From Paenibacillus sp. 1001270B_150601_E10 (GTDB lineage: Bacteria; Bacillota; Bacilli; Paenibacillales; Paenibacillaceae), in the NCBI RefSeq assembly GCF_015558675.1, contig NZ_JADMOL010000001.1, forward strand, positions 107,324 to 171,323: 64,000 bases of DNA, read 5' to 3'. This document shows, in pieces, positions 35,609-45,375 of this stretch. Position 1 is the first letter of the stretch; each line of letters opens with the position of its first letter. The translations under genes were made by a program, and so were the position numbers. The notes beneath the pieces were generated by a model, which was not told where the DNA came from, ran no database searches, and was given only the letters and a program-made list of their open reading frames with translations.

Positions 35609-36377
35609 TATCTATCACTCCATAAGCTAATTTAGATCCGGAAAGCTCCACACGATCAAATCCGAGCCGTTCGAATTCGCCGCTATTTCGAAGCTCCTTT
35701 AGGACGACGGTCTTACGAGCGACTCGTCTTGCCTCTTGTATGGATTCCATACGAAGCGAGGCATGGTTTGCAACTTGACGCAAGGGAACAATGGAAGCTG
35801 ATTCCTCCACCGGTTCACGGAACATCGGATCAAAGTATACAATATCGACGGACTTGTCCTCCATTTGCTTAAGCTGATCCAAGTGCTCGCCATGACGCAT
35901 CTCAATGCGTCTCATCGCTTCATTGATCTCAGGCACTTGTGACTCATAATGGCGAAGTCCAGCCTTGACCAAGGCATAGAGAGAAAGCTCACTCTCGCAT
36001 GCGATGACATGGCCTTTATCCCCAACCGCAATAGAGAAGACAAGCGAGTCACTGCCAAGTCCAGCCGTGCAGTCGAGAACGATGTCATCCGCTTCCACGC
36101 GAGAAGCCCGTATCATGCCATCCGATCGGCCAGCAAGCAGTCGCTTAGCTCGAATAAACGCCATGCTAGGATGATAGGTCATATCCGTCTGACCCACACG
36201 TACAAATCTGACACTATGGTTCATAATGATGAGAAAGTCTTCATCCCTATACTTTTTCACCATGCGCGGCACAGATTGCCCTTCCCTAACAACATATCGA
36301 GCACCTAATTCCTTTGCTAACTTCTGAGCGTGATCGATCCATTCCGCTGAGGTAGAATCCCCCGTTGTTACGATCAT
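35592..36377 (-). CDS. Class I SAM-dependent methyltransferase, RsmJ/YpiP-like
   Basis: A 261-residue protein. The SAM motif region VLDCTAGLGSDSLVFSIAVG, the acidic strand ACESE and the motif IV VDIVYFDPMF match the DUF548 family, whose E. coli member RsmJ methylates 16S rRNA. The first 75 residues (RYVVREGQSVPRMVKKY) form the extra N-terminal domain seen in Gram-positive relatives. Exact substrate is unproven. The ATG at 36377 lies behind GGAGG. It overlaps miaA by 17 bases. Confidence 0.85.
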   Translation of the reverse strand: MIVTTGDSTSAEWIDHAQKLAKELGARYVVREGQSVPRMVKKYRDEDFLIIMNHSVRFVRVGQTDMTYHPSMAFIRAKRLLAGRSDGMIRASRVEADDIVLDCTAGLGSDSLVFSIAVGDKGHVIACESELSLYALVKAGLRHYESQVPEINEAMRRIEMRHGEHLDQLKQMEDKSVDIVYFDPMFREPVEESASIVPLRQVANHASLRMESIQEARRVARKTVVLKELRNSGEFERLGFDRVELSGSKLAYGVIDIADNN

Positions 36378-36465
36378 AGGTGCCTCCTCATTATAACCAG
36401 GTTTCAAAAACAATTACAAATGTCAGAAGTCCTTTGAATCGACTTCACATGTTAGTGATCAAATG

Positions 36466-38709
36466 TTACATGACGCGCTTAAACATCTTCTCCAGATCAT
36501 AAGTGGTAAACTTCACTACGATAGGTCGGCCATGCGGACAAGTATAAGGCTGATGGCAGGCCGCAAGGCGAGCGATTAATGTCTCTGCCTCTGCGTCCGT
36601 GATGCGCTGATTCGCCTTAATAGAAGCCTTACAAGAGCACATGATTGCTGACGCTTCTCGCATCGTACGGATATCTGGAGACTTCTCCTTTAGAACCCAA
36701 TCCATCATTTCATGGATAAGTGCCTCTTCTTCTCCTGAAGGGAACCAGTATGGATGGGCACGGATCAAAAATGTCTGCGATCCAAACGGCTCCAGAATGA
36801 TTCCAACCTGCTCCAGCAAATGCATACGCTCACGTATCCGATCTGCCTCATTCGGCGTATATTCAATCGTAATCGGAATAAACAGCTCCTGCGATGCCTC
36901 GGCAGGCTTTCCGAAGGCTTCTACATAATATTCGTAATTAACCCGTTCATGGGCCGCATGCTGGTCGATTAAGTAGAGCCCCTCCTCGTTTCCGCATATG
37001 AGATAGGTCCCATGCAGCTGGCCTATCAAGGAAAGCGAAGGAAACGGAGGCAAGCTTACGTCAGCAGGCGGCTTCTCCAGCACTCGATTCCATGAAGATA
37101 GATTTGCGCGCGCTTTCTCCGCTTCGGCTCTCGTTGAGACCCCCACACCCTGCCTGTCGTTGCGATGAGGGGCTGCACCAGCATGCGAAATGTTCCGTTC
37201 TGCTTCACGCTGCTGTGTCGACGTCTCAGAAACGCGAGATGGAGAACGATCTCGATCCTTTCCATATTCTTTAGAATCAGAGACTGGGTTGAATCCTGCC
37301 TGATCTTTAAGCGCCTCATTCTGCGTTAGGTAATCGCTTCGGCTCTCTCGGAGCGATGTTGATGTAGATGCTGTTCGTTCATCTTGAGAAACAAATTGAT
37401 CTGGAACTTGTTCCGCAGCCTTAAAGCCGGATGATGAATGCTTTACTTCAGAAGAAGCAGCCTTATCCTGCACTTCAGGCACTTCAAATGTTGAACTTGC
37501 TTGCGTTAGCCGCTCGCTTACAACCGCTCCTTGGTTGGATACGGCATTCTGCTTGTTCTGCTCTTCTTGATCAGAAGGAGCAGGCTCACTGGGAACGAGA
37601 GCACCTCTTGAAATGACAGGCACGCCTCGTTCATCTGTTACTGCCGCCCAGCTCCACTGCTCCTGCTCGACGAAGGTCTTCACCTTCGCCTTAGGATTCG
37701 GGGCCGCACTCGGGATCAAGGGCTCGCTCACCAGCTCATGACGGAAGCTCTTCTCGATAAATTCAGCGAGCTCTGCTTCCTTGCTGAATCGAACTTCCAT
37801 CTTGGAAGGATGCACGTTCACATCAACCAGCGTTGGATGCATCTTCACCTGCATGACTATGACTGGAAAGCGGTTGATCGGAAGCAGGGTATGGTATGCT
37901 CTCAGTGCTGCTTGATTCAAAGAATAGCTTCGCACATATCTTCCGTTTACAAACCAAGACATCGCATTTCGATTGGAGCGCGTAAGCTCTGGCTTGCCAA
38001 TATAGCCTGAGATGCTGTAGTCTAGCTGTTCCACTTCGATAGGTATCATTTGCTTCGCAGTGTGCACGCCGTAAATGGCCGCAACGACCTGCTTCAAATC
38101 ACCGTTTCCAAGCGTCTGAAGCAAGGTATGGTCATTATGCTTCAGGGTGAAACCAATCTCTGGATAGGACAGCGCCAATCGATAGATCAGATCGGATATA
38201 TGACCGAGCTCCGTCTGAATTGATTTCATATATTTAAGTCGTGCTGGCGTATTATAGAACAGCTCACGCACGGTAAACATCGTTCCCTGCATGGAAGGAG
38301 CGGAATCATGTTTAATAAGCTGTCCGCCTTCCATTTGAATCACGCGGCCAAGACCGCTATTGTCAGTTGCAGTGAGCATCTCAAGCTTCGATACTGCCGC
38401 AATACTCGGCAGCGCTTCGCCGCGAAAGCCAAGGCTTCGAATCGAAAAGAGGTCACGATTCGTTTGAATCTTGCTGGTCGAATGACGCAGAAAGGCAGTC
38501 TCTACATCATCCTCAGCAATGCCTGCTCCATTATCCTTGACTTGTATAAGCTGAAGCCCGCCTTCCTCGACAGTAACGTCGATCCGGCTGCTTCCGGCAT
38601 CAATGGCGTTCTCGACAAGCTCCTTTACGACAGAGGCCGGTCGTTCAACAACCTCACCGGCCGCAATCTGGTTTGCTAGCTGATCATCCAGCACATGTAT
38701 GACGGCCAT
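36466..38709 (-). CDS. mutL: DNA mismatch repair protein MutL
   Basis: A 747-residue protein. The GHKL ATPase domain (ENAIDAGSS, DNGAGI, GFRGEALPS) fills the N-terminal third. A long polar Ser/Gln/Glu-rich linker (about residues 340-560) follows, then a C-terminal endonuclease domain with DQHAAHERVNYE and CPHGRP, the metal-binding motifs of nicking MutL proteins. Such MutL nicks the nascent strand in bacteria lacking MutH. Directly downstream of mutS in the same direction. Confidence 0.96.
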   Translation of the reverse strand: MAVIHVLDDQLANQIAAGEVVERPASVVKELVENAIDAGSSRIDVTVEEGGLQLIQVKDNGAGIAEDDVETAFLRHSTSKIQTNRDLFSIRSLGFRGEALPSIAAVSKLEMLTATDNSGLGRVIQMEGGQLIKHDSAPSMQGTMFTVRELFYNTPARLKYMKSIQTELGHISDLIYRLALSYPEIGFTLKHNDHTLLQTLGNGDLKQVVAAIYGVHTAKQMIPIEVEQLDYSISGYIGKPELTRSNRNAMSWFVNGRYVRSYSLNQAALRAYHTLLPINRFPVIVMQVKMHPTLVDVNVHPSKMEVRFSKEAELAEFIEKSFRHELVSEPLIPSAAPNPKAKVKTFVEQEQWSWAAVTDERGVPVISRGALVPSEPAPSDQEEQNKQNAVSNQGAVVSERLTQASSTFEVPEVQDKAASSEVKHSSSGFKAAEQVPDQFVSQDERTASTSTSLRESRSDYLTQNEALKDQAGFNPVSDSKEYGKDRDRSPSRVSETSTQQREAERNISHAGAAPHRNDRQGVGVSTRAEAEKARANLSSWNRVLEKPPADVSLPPFPSLSLIGQLHGTYLICGNEEGLYLIDQHAAHERVNYEYYVEAFGKPAEASQELFIPITIEYTPNEADRIRERMHLLEQVGIILEPFGSQTFLIRAHPYWFPSGEEEALIHEMMDWVLKEKSPDIRTMREASAIMCSCKASIKANQRITDAEAETLIARLAACHQPYTCPHGRPIVVKFTTYDLEKMFKRVM

Positions 38710-38750
38710 CTGCTCTCCACCTCATTTCGTCTAATGTAGGGCAATTAACC

Positions 38751-41528
38751 TTAACCTTTAATAGACCGCGCGCTTCTCATCAATTCATGAAGGCGATTCA
38801 TCGCATCAAGCGGTGTCATCCCCATGACATCCACCTCGCTCAGTTCCTTGATCAGTCTTTCCATCTCTAATGATGGGAAGGAACCACTCATTGCATCTTG
38901 AACGGGAGATGCTAAGGATTGAGAGTTAGAGGCGGCGTCTAGTTGATTTTTGTCATTCGTGAGATCGTTCTTCGCGGCAGGGTCCTCACTGGCCGCTGCA
39001 GATTCTTTTGTACCACTGTCCATACCGAACAAGTCCAGCTGAACAGGGCTTTCCTTCAGCATATCCGCTGCCGAGGCCTGTCTCTGATAGGCCACTGCCC
39101 TATCATCATGATCATCCTCATGACTATCATTCTTGGCGACCATATGCTCGTAGCGCGTAAGAAGATCATAGGAACGATCTATGATGGAATTCGGCAAACC
39201 TGCAAGACGGGCAACATAGATGCCATAGCTCGTGCTCGCAGCACCTGGAACAAGCTTGCGGAGGAATGTGATATCATTTCCACTCTCCTGTACCGCCATA
39301 CATACATTGAGAAGTCTTGGAAGATGCTGATCTAAATGCGCGAGCTCATGGAAATGCGTCGAGACGAGTGCTTTACAGCCGATATGATCATGGACATATT
39401 CAATAACCGCTTGAGCGATGGACATGCCTTCGCTTGTTGATGTCCCCCGTCCAAGCTCGTCAATAATGACAAGGCTGCGGCGTGTGGCTTTTTCCGTCAT
39501 CACTTGAATGTCCATCATCTCTACCATGAACGTACTCTGTCCGCCAATGAGATCATCGGCAGCGCCTATTCGAGTGAAAATGCGATCGATAAGCGGGATG
39601 AAAGCATGTTCTGCCGGAACAAAGCATCCGATCTGTGCCATGATGCAGATCAAGGCAACTTGGCGCATATATGTGCTTTTACCCGCCATGTTAGGGCCAG
39701 TAATCAAGAGCATAGCCGACTGCTCTTCTTGAAGCAGCGTATCGTTCGGCATGAAGCTGCCGCTCTGCATAACCGCCTCTACGACAGGGTGGCGGCCATG
39801 TTGAATATCCAGGTTAAAGCCGGCATGAATGGTTGGCTTAACGAAGCGCTGCTTCGCACTGACAGCAGCCAAGGACTGATACACATCCAGCTCGGCGATA
39901 CACTCTGCCAGCGCTTGGAGCCGCTTAATATGCTCGTTGATCTTTTGTCTAAGCTCTGCAAACAGCTCATACTCAAGGCCTGTCATTTTATCCTCAGCTT
40001 CAAGAATCAATGCTTCTTTTTCCTTTAGCTCAGGGGTCACGAAGCGTTCTGCATTCGCTAGCGTCTGCTTGCGCTCATATCGCCCTTCTGGTAACGAAGA
40101 TAAGTTCGACTTCGTCACTTCGATATAATAGCCAAACACTTTGTTATAGCCGATTTTTAGGGAACGGATGCCGGTGGCTTCACGCTCACGGCGCTCCAGA
40201 TCCGCAATCCAGCGCTTGCCGTTTGTGCTTGCTTCCTTTAACTGATCCAAATATTCATGATAGCCTTGCTTGATCAGATTGCCGTCGCGGACAGAGATGG
40301 GAGGCTCATCCACAATGGCCTGCTCAATCCAGGACGCAATGTCCTCACAGGTGTCCATTTGTTCTGCAAGCTGCTGAAGCGTGTTGGAGCTCATACTCAA
40401 GCATAGCGACTTCAGTGCAGGAACCTTATGAAGCGACTGCTTCATGGCAATAAGATCACGGCCATTCGCCGTTCCAAAAGCAACCCGGGCCACAAGACGC
40501 TCTAAATCATAGATGGCGGATAACTGCTCACGAAGCTCTTCACGCCAGATCAGTTGATGATACAGCGTATCTACGGCTTCCAGACGGGCATCAATAGCAG
40601 ATTGGCTTAGAAGTGGCTTATCGATCCAGCGACGCAGGCAGCGGCCGCCCATTGAGGTCTCCGTTCGATCAAGCAGCCATAGCAGCGAGCCCTTCTTCGC
40701 CCGCTCCCTTACCGTCTCCGTCAACTCAAGATTGCGCCTTGTGAATGGATCCAGCACCAAATACTGATCCGGCTCTATTTCTCGAATTGTCGTCAACTGA
40801 CCTAGAGAACGCTTCTGCGTTTCGCCAAGATACGCCATCATCATGCTGACAGCCTGTTGTCGCTCCACATCGAGTCTACTCCACGAAGCTTCACCGAACT
40901 GCTTCCTTGCCAGCTTCTCATCACGGTCTGCCCATGGCGTAAACAATACACGCTGCGACCAGCCAAGCGTATATGGCTTCACCTGCTCGATTAGGTCTTC
41001 ATCACCGATAATCTCACTTGGCAAATATACATTCAGCTCATCCATAAGCCAATTGATCTGCGCCAAGGAGGAAGTTACCGTAAGCTCGCCTGTTGAGAGG
41101 TCACAAGCAACAATCGCCATCTTGCCTTCTGCTTTTGTAACACCGATAAGATAGTGGTTCTTCTTCTCATCGATTGTCTTGCCTTCCATTACGGTCCCAG
41201 GCGTAACGATACGTACGATTTCCCGCCGCACCACTCCTTTTGCAGCTGCAGGATCCTCGACTTGCTCACAAATGGCTACTTTATACCCCTTTTCAATCAA
41301 TCGCTGAATATAGTTGTCAGCAGAGTGGTAAGGAACGCCGCACATCGGAATGCGCTCTTCCGCCCCTCCCTCTCTGCCTGTCAAGGTTATCTCTAATTCT
41401 TTAGATGCAAGCAGGGCATCATCAAAGAACAATTCGTAAAAGTCTCCAAGGCGAAAGAACAAAAAGGCGTCTTTCGCCTGTTCTTTAATGGATAAATATT
41501 GCTGAATCATCGGCGTATACGATGCCAT
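38751..41528 (-). CDS. mutS: DNA mismatch recognition protein MutS
   Basis: A 925-residue MutS1. The mismatch-reading Phe-x-Glu is in FFRLGDFYELF, Walker A is GPNMAGKSTYMRQ, Walker B is LVIIDELGRGTST, and the conserved STHFHEL switch is present. Near the C-terminus VQLDLFG is a sliding-clamp binding motif, followed by an acidic linker and a dimerisation tail. The start ATG is preceded by GGTGAAAAAGAG. First gene of the mutS-mutL-methyltransferase-miaA-hfq run. Confidence 0.97.
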   Translation of the reverse strand: MASYTPMIQQYLSIKEQAKDAFLFFRLGDFYELFFDDALLASKELEITLTGREGGAEERIPMCGVPYHSADNYIQRLIEKGYKVAICEQVEDPAAAKGVVRREIVRIVTPGTVMEGKTIDEKKNHYLIGVTKAEGKMAIVACDLSTGELTVTSSLAQINWLMDELNVYLPSEIIGDEDLIEQVKPYTLGWSQRVLFTPWADRDEKLARKQFGEASWSRLDVERQQAVSMMMAYLGETQKRSLGQLTTIREIEPDQYLVLDPFTRRNLELTETVRERAKKGSLLWLLDRTETSMGGRCLRRWIDKPLLSQSAIDARLEAVDTLYHQLIWREELREQLSAIYDLERLVARVAFGTANGRDLIAMKQSLHKVPALKSLCLSMSSNTLQQLAEQMDTCEDIASWIEQAIVDEPPISVRDGNLIKQGYHEYLDQLKEASTNGKRWIADLERREREATGIRSLKIGYNKVFGYYIEVTKSNLSSLPEGRYERKQTLANAERFVTPELKEKEALILEAEDKMTGLEYELFAELRQKINEHIKRLQALAECIAELDVYQSLAAVSAKQRFVKPTIHAGFNLDIQHGRHPVVEAVMQSGSFMPNDTLLQEEQSAMLLITGPNMAGKSTYMRQVALICIMAQIGCFVPAEHAFIPLIDRIFTRIGAADDLIGGQSTFMVEMMDIQVMTEKATRRSLVIIDELGRGTSTSEGMSIAQAVIEYVHDHIGCKALVSTHFHELAHLDQHLPRLLNVCMAVQESGNDITFLRKLVPGAASTSYGIYVARLAGLPNSIIDRSYDLLTRYEHMVAKNDSHEDDHDDRAVAYQRQASAADMLKESPVQLDLFGMDSGTKESAAASEDPAAKNDLTNDKNQLDAASNSQSLASPVQDAMSGSFPSLEMERLIKELSEVDVMGMTPLDAMNRLHELMRSARSIKG

Positions 41529-41630
41529 CTCTTTTTCACCGTCCTCTGTTAAATAACTTGTCTATTATAGCAAAAAAAGAGCGATTCCTCACCCTTTCAT
41601 GTCATATAGGAGCCTGATTTCTCGGAACCC

Positions 41631-43169
41631 CTACAACCATGCGGATGATAGATCCTCGCTCTCGTTCCATGTCCAACCATTTTTAATTCGCTCATGCAAT
41701 CGTTCAATCCAAAATCGCTTGGAACCGCCTGCCCTTGCAGCGATATCCATAAGCAAGGTTTGCGCAAGCTCTCGATATTGCTCTTTATGTCCTTCTGTGA
41801 AGGAATAGACCAAGGCAGGACGCAAGCTGTCTCGATGCGAGAGCTCCCGGTAATGCTCAACTGCAGCTGCAAATAGACTTAATACCTCCATTGTAAGTTC
41901 TGGTGTAATGGCAAAACAGGGCAGCGTGCGATATTCGAAGCCGCCTTCACCCTGATACTCCTGCATACGAATATCTCCCAGCATGCCATACTTAGGCCGG
42001 CGGGAAGTTCCCTCACCCGCTGTAGGCTCCAACAAAGACACCGGCAAGGCAACATACATATCCAGAGCGCGGCTCATCTCCGGCGTAAGCGGAATGCCGG
42101 ACACATGGAGATGTCCGCCAATAGGGAGCAGCGGATGAGGCAGTGATCCTCCACACCATTTAACCGAGTTAACATAATTAGGTTTATGTTGTTTATAATC
42201 CTTCAGCTTAGCATCTATCCATTTCCAAGCTTGCAGCATGGCATCATGCAAATGATGAAGAAGTCCGTCCAGAGTGGTAGACGGCCTAGGCCTAAGCTCC
42301 ATTAACGGATACAACACGCGTCCATGAATGCGAACCGCATCACAACCTGCGACACCGCCATAAGGCAAAAATCTCGATGCGGAAATGACGCTCCCGCTGC
42401 TCGCGTCCTTCAGCACATACTCCAGATCCATCCCGTACTTGATCGCAGCGTGCTCTCGATGCTGAACATAATGAGCGAATTCCTTTGCCTGCTTCAACAG
42501 CTGCTCTTCATAACGCTTCCAGACCCAGCTTGGGGTTGCTTGTCTTGACACAGGGAAGCATTGGAGCACAACATCTCCTTCCTGCGGCTCATCCAACACC
42601 CCTGCTGCTGTCACGTGAACATTCGGGTCGTGAGGTATGCCTTGGAGAGTGATTTGTAGGGTATCCCAGCTTAAGGCATAAGCGGCTCGAATCGCGATTC
42701 GGCCGAGTCTTCGGTAAGGCGGCTTCTGCCAATCATTCACCGGTTGAACCTGCATATAACCATTTGGCTGTATCAATGTTGTACCGCACGCCGCAATATC
42801 GAATTGATTTACCCAAAAAGTAACCGTGCGCACATAGCGTGTCTCTTTCGTCATGATCTTTCGTCCCCAGACAGCTTGAGGAGACGTTTGAATCCCGCAT
42901 CGCTGAAGATGGCTTTTCATTGATTCATGCGTCCAGTCACGTCCATATCGATTAATGAGCGTAAACCGTTCCGCACTCTGTCCAATGCATGCCATTCGTT
43001 CTAGACTCGATCGAATCCACTCCGTCCTGCCTGCGAGCCAAATCAATCCTTGCTGCGTATACAAGCACTCAATGTCGTTTTCCCTAGTCTTCTGGGCTTC
43101 TTCCCAGATTCGAAGCTGAACAGGATCTTTAAGCTTAACAATTCGCTCCTTATTCTTCACAAAATGCAT
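41631..43169 (-). CDS. Putative COOH-NH2 ligase (amidoligase) family protein
   Basis: A 512-residue protein. The second half carries features of ATP-grasp/glutamine-synthetase-like amidoligases of the phage-type COOH-NH2 ligase family: a metal-binding loop GCDAVRIHGRVLYPLMELRPRPS and GGHLHVSG. The N-terminal 200 residues contain FTLINRYGRDWTHES and VTAAGVLDEPQEGD. Such enzymes form amide or peptide bonds. No TM segments or signal peptide. GGAGGGG precedes the ATG. It lies between mutS and cotE in the same direction; proximity to cotE suggests a spore-coat role, which is inference. Confidence 0.72.
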   Translation of the reverse strand: MHFVKNKERIVKLKDPVQLRIWEEAQKTRENDIECLYTQQGLIWLAGRTEWIRSSLERMACIGQSAERFTLINRYGRDWTHESMKSHLQRCGIQTSPQAVWGRKIMTKETRYVRTVTFWVNQFDIAACGTTLIQPNGYMQVQPVNDWQKPPYRRLGRIAIRAAYALSWDTLQITLQGIPHDPNVHVTAAGVLDEPQEGDVVLQCFPVSRQATPSWVWKRYEEQLLKQAKEFAHYVQHREHAAIKYGMDLEYVLKDASSGSVISASRFLPYGGVAGCDAVRIHGRVLYPLMELRPRPSTTLDGLLHHLHDAMLQAWKWIDAKLKDYKQHKPNYVNSVKWCGGSLPHPLLPIGGHLHVSGIPLTPEMSRALDMYVALPVSLLEPTAGEGTSRRPKYGMLGDIRMQEYQGEGGFEYRTLPCFAITPELTMEVLSLFAAAVEHYRELSHRDSLRPALVYSFTEGHKEQYRELAQTLLMDIAARAGGSKRFWIERLHERIKNGWTWNESEDLSSAWL

Positions 43170-43246
43170 TCATACCCCTCCAAAGATTCGATTCGATCGA
43201 GATACTCACCCAATTCCATCCAAATAGGGCTTGGGGAAAAGAAAAA

Positions 43247-43338
43247 GAGGGCTTGCGCCCTCGTCGAAAACTATCCTTGTGCATATGTTGATGTAGAAGC
43301 GATAAGGAAAAGAGAAAACGCCGCATGGGCTTGCGGCG
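43247..43338 (-). terminator. Tandem terminators after cotE
   Basis: Two hairpins: CGCCGC...GCGGCG (43319-43338), then TTTTCTCTTTT on the minus strand; and GAGGGC-GCAA-GCCCTC (43247-43262), then TTTTTCTTTT. Together they isolate cotE from the amidoligase gene. Confidence 0.8.
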
Positions 43339-43344
43339 ATTCTG

Positions 43345-43902
43345 TTACACCTCATCTGATAAATCTGGATCAAAGTCATCGTATTCACTCGTGCTTACAC
43401 CGAAGTCGTAGTCCTTATCTGCATAATCATTGCAGCCATTCGGGCATACACGAACGCATACTTTTGTTTCTGCGATCATCTCCACTGCAAATTCACGTTC
43501 AACACGTATCGCGACACTCGTTCCGCTGGACGTCACACTCGCCTCGACACAGTTTGGCTCCTGCGTTGCCTCCGCAGAGACCTCCTCCGTTGAAGAGCGA
43601 TGTTTCGGATCCACATAGGACAATGGAACGAGTTCTACATACGAAACAGTCTCTTTCGCAACATCGGTCTGAGAATTGTTGTTGTACGAGTACCAGATGT
43701 TAATATCATAAGTACCGATAACCTCAATCCCATCCCCCGCCCGCACCGCCTCATATTGATGGTTAATAATCCATGCCCCCAATATGCTGGTCGGATTGTG
43801 AGGCGGAGTGACCGTATGTGTGACAACGGAGAACTTACGACCTTTGCCGCAAACCGCTTTTGTGATGATTTCTCGGCAGTGGTGTTTATCTGTAATTGCC
43901 AT
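43345..43902 (-). CDS. cotE: Outer spore coat morphogenetic protein CotE
   Basis: A 185-residue CotE: REIITKAVCGKGRKFSVVTH, SILGAWIINHQYEA and IEVIGTYDINIWYSYNNNSQTDVAKE are hallmark CotE sequences, and the acidic C-terminus (DDFDPDLSDEV) is typical. CotE is made in the mother cell and forms the ring on which the outer coat assembles. The ATG at 43902 lies seven bases after GGAGG. A mother-cell sigma factor promoter is expected; I could not assign one with confidence. Confidence 0.94.
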   Translation of the reverse strand: MAITDKHHCREIITKAVCGKGRKFSVVTHTVTPPHNPTSILGAWIINHQYEAVRAGDGIEVIGTYDINIWYSYNNNSQTDVAKETVSYVELVPLSYVDPKHRSSTEEVSAEATQEPNCVEASVTSSGTSVAIRVEREFAVEMIAETKVCVRVCPNGCNDYADKDYDFGVSTSEYDDFDPDLSDEV

Positions 43903-44095
43903 CCTAGGACCTCCTCCATACAATCATTCAATTAAAGTGTATGCACGAGATAGGCGATTGTTGATTAATTGGACGACAATAAATTAAAAGAGATTGAAAG
44001 CTTACCAATCTAACGCGCTAACCCCGTATTTTAATATATGTAGAGATCCGATTGGAAATGAGTGCCGGCAATGAGAGAGGCAATCCGTTTCCAAG
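43903..44095. other. Intergenic region
   Basis: Promoter side of cotE. No gene or hairpin supported. Confidence 0.4.
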
Positions 44096-45109
44096 TTATG
44101 GCGTAAATAATGAGTGGGGTTGAATATTAACGAGATTAATTTCTTGTTTCACTTTTTTCGCGACTTTTAGATATTGCTTAATCTCTCGAATAAGCTGGAA
44201 AAGAGTAGCCCGAACCTCAAACTCCTCCCTGCTTTTTGGAAGCTCCATGAACTGCAGCTGTTCATCCAGTTCCACTATCAATTGCTCTGTCTTTCCTGTG
44301 TATTCAGGGTCCTTAACATCCTCGCTCAACTGTTCCATAAGATTCGCAACGCGCAGGTTCTGCGGCAAGGCTAGATAAATCTCAGATAACAATTGAAGCA
44401 TGTTATTGATTTGATCTAGCTGCGATTTTCTCATATAGAAATATAAGAGCCAGCGCTCCTCATCCTTCATATCCTCAGAAGGCATGATATGATTCTCTAA
44501 AGCTTTTGAAGCAAGCGTTATGCCTTCTTCAATCTTGTCCGACGCCTCCATAAGTTCATGTCCATCCCAGATCATCGAGGTATCCTGCAGATTCTCGCTC
44601 ATCTTCTTAAAAATTGTAGAGAAGATTGTATCCACAGCCTCTCTCGTTTGCTTTAGCTTCAAATCCTCTCTAGGCATATAAACCATGTTTACCACCGTAG
44701 CTGCTCCAAGTCCGCAGATAAGTTGGAGCACAACGTCCCCTACCATGAGAAACGACGGCTCTCCGCTCTTATAGAAACTGAAGACTACAACTGCGCTGGT
44801 TACAATTCCTTGCTGAAAATTCAGTTTCGCACTAATGGGAAACGAGATCAGAATATAAATGGCGAGGACCCATAGATGAAAGCCCAGCAGGCTGAAAAGG
44901 ATCCAAGCAATCACCAAGCTCACAAGCGAGGCGAACAAGCGCTCGGAAACCGATTTGACGCTTCTTTTGCGCGTTACGTCTACAGCAATAATTGCGAGTG
45001 TACCTGCTCCAATTGGATTATGCAGACCGATGGCACTAGCTACCAGTATCGCTAGAATAGCTGCAATGGCTGTTTTAATGACGCGAAATCCGACAAATCC
45101 AAAGATCAT
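44096..45109 (-). CDS. Aromatic acid exporter/FUSC-like membrane protein (YqjA type)
   Basis: A 337-residue protein. The first half has about five to six membrane segments (VIKTAIAAILAILVASAIGL, LFASLVSLVIAWILFSLLGF, ILISFPISAKLNF, GDVVLQLICGLGAATVVNMVYMP). The second half is a soluble helical domain (DKIEEGITLASKALE, REIKQYLKVAKKVKQEI). This is the half-size DUF939/ArAE layout of Gram-positive bacteria. Substrate unknown. AAGGAAA precedes the ATG. Confidence 0.85.
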   Translation of the reverse strand: MIFGFVGFRVIKTAIAAILAILVASAIGLHNPIGAGTLAIIAVDVTRKRSVKSVSERLFASLVSLVIAWILFSLLGFHLWVLAIYILISFPISAKLNFQQGIVTSAVVVFSFYKSGEPSFLMVGDVVLQLICGLGAATVVNMVYMPREDLKLKQTREAVDTIFSTIFKKMSENLQDTSMIWDGHELMEASDKIEEGITLASKALENHIMPSEDMKDEERWLLYFYMRKSQLDQINNMLQLLSEIYLALPQNLRVANLMEQLSEDVKDPEYTGKTEQLIVELDEQLQFMELPKSREEFEVRATLFQLIREIKQYLKVAKKVKQEINLVNIQPHSLFTP

Positions 45110-45375
45110 AGGTCATTTCCTTCCTTTACTCACAGCAATCGCTGCATGACTAATATGGGTATGACATGAATTATACTGCTGCCCTACATCGGATGCAAAG
45201 AAATTGATGAAAGTTTTTCGTTGTCTTTTCATGAAAATCATTTTAGTTGTTACATCATCTTTCCCAACTCTTGTCAGCTTCAAGCCAGCATAAGGCGCTA
45301 ATTCAGACATCTTCGCACATAAAAAGGCTCCCTGCATCAAGCAGGAAGCCTTTTTTTCGATGGTAAGCGATTTAT
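45110..45375. other. Intergenic region with rplY terminator
   Basis: Contains the terminator 45321-45357 and the presumed promoter of the ArAE-like gene. A 75-codon frame (45113-45340) runs through the terminator and has no family, so it is not called. Confidence 0.5.
45321..45357 (-). terminator. Terminator of rplY
   Basis: AAAAGGCTTCCTGC and GCAGGGAGCCTTTTT pair around TTGAT; T-runs on both strands. Confidence 0.85.

Noticed and set aside
43050..43703. A 217-codon plus-strand ORF
   Set aside because: Spans the ends of the amidoligase and cotE genes on the other strand and their terminators.
45113..45340. A 75-codon leftward ORF
   Set aside because: Overlaps the rplY terminator and promoter region; no family.
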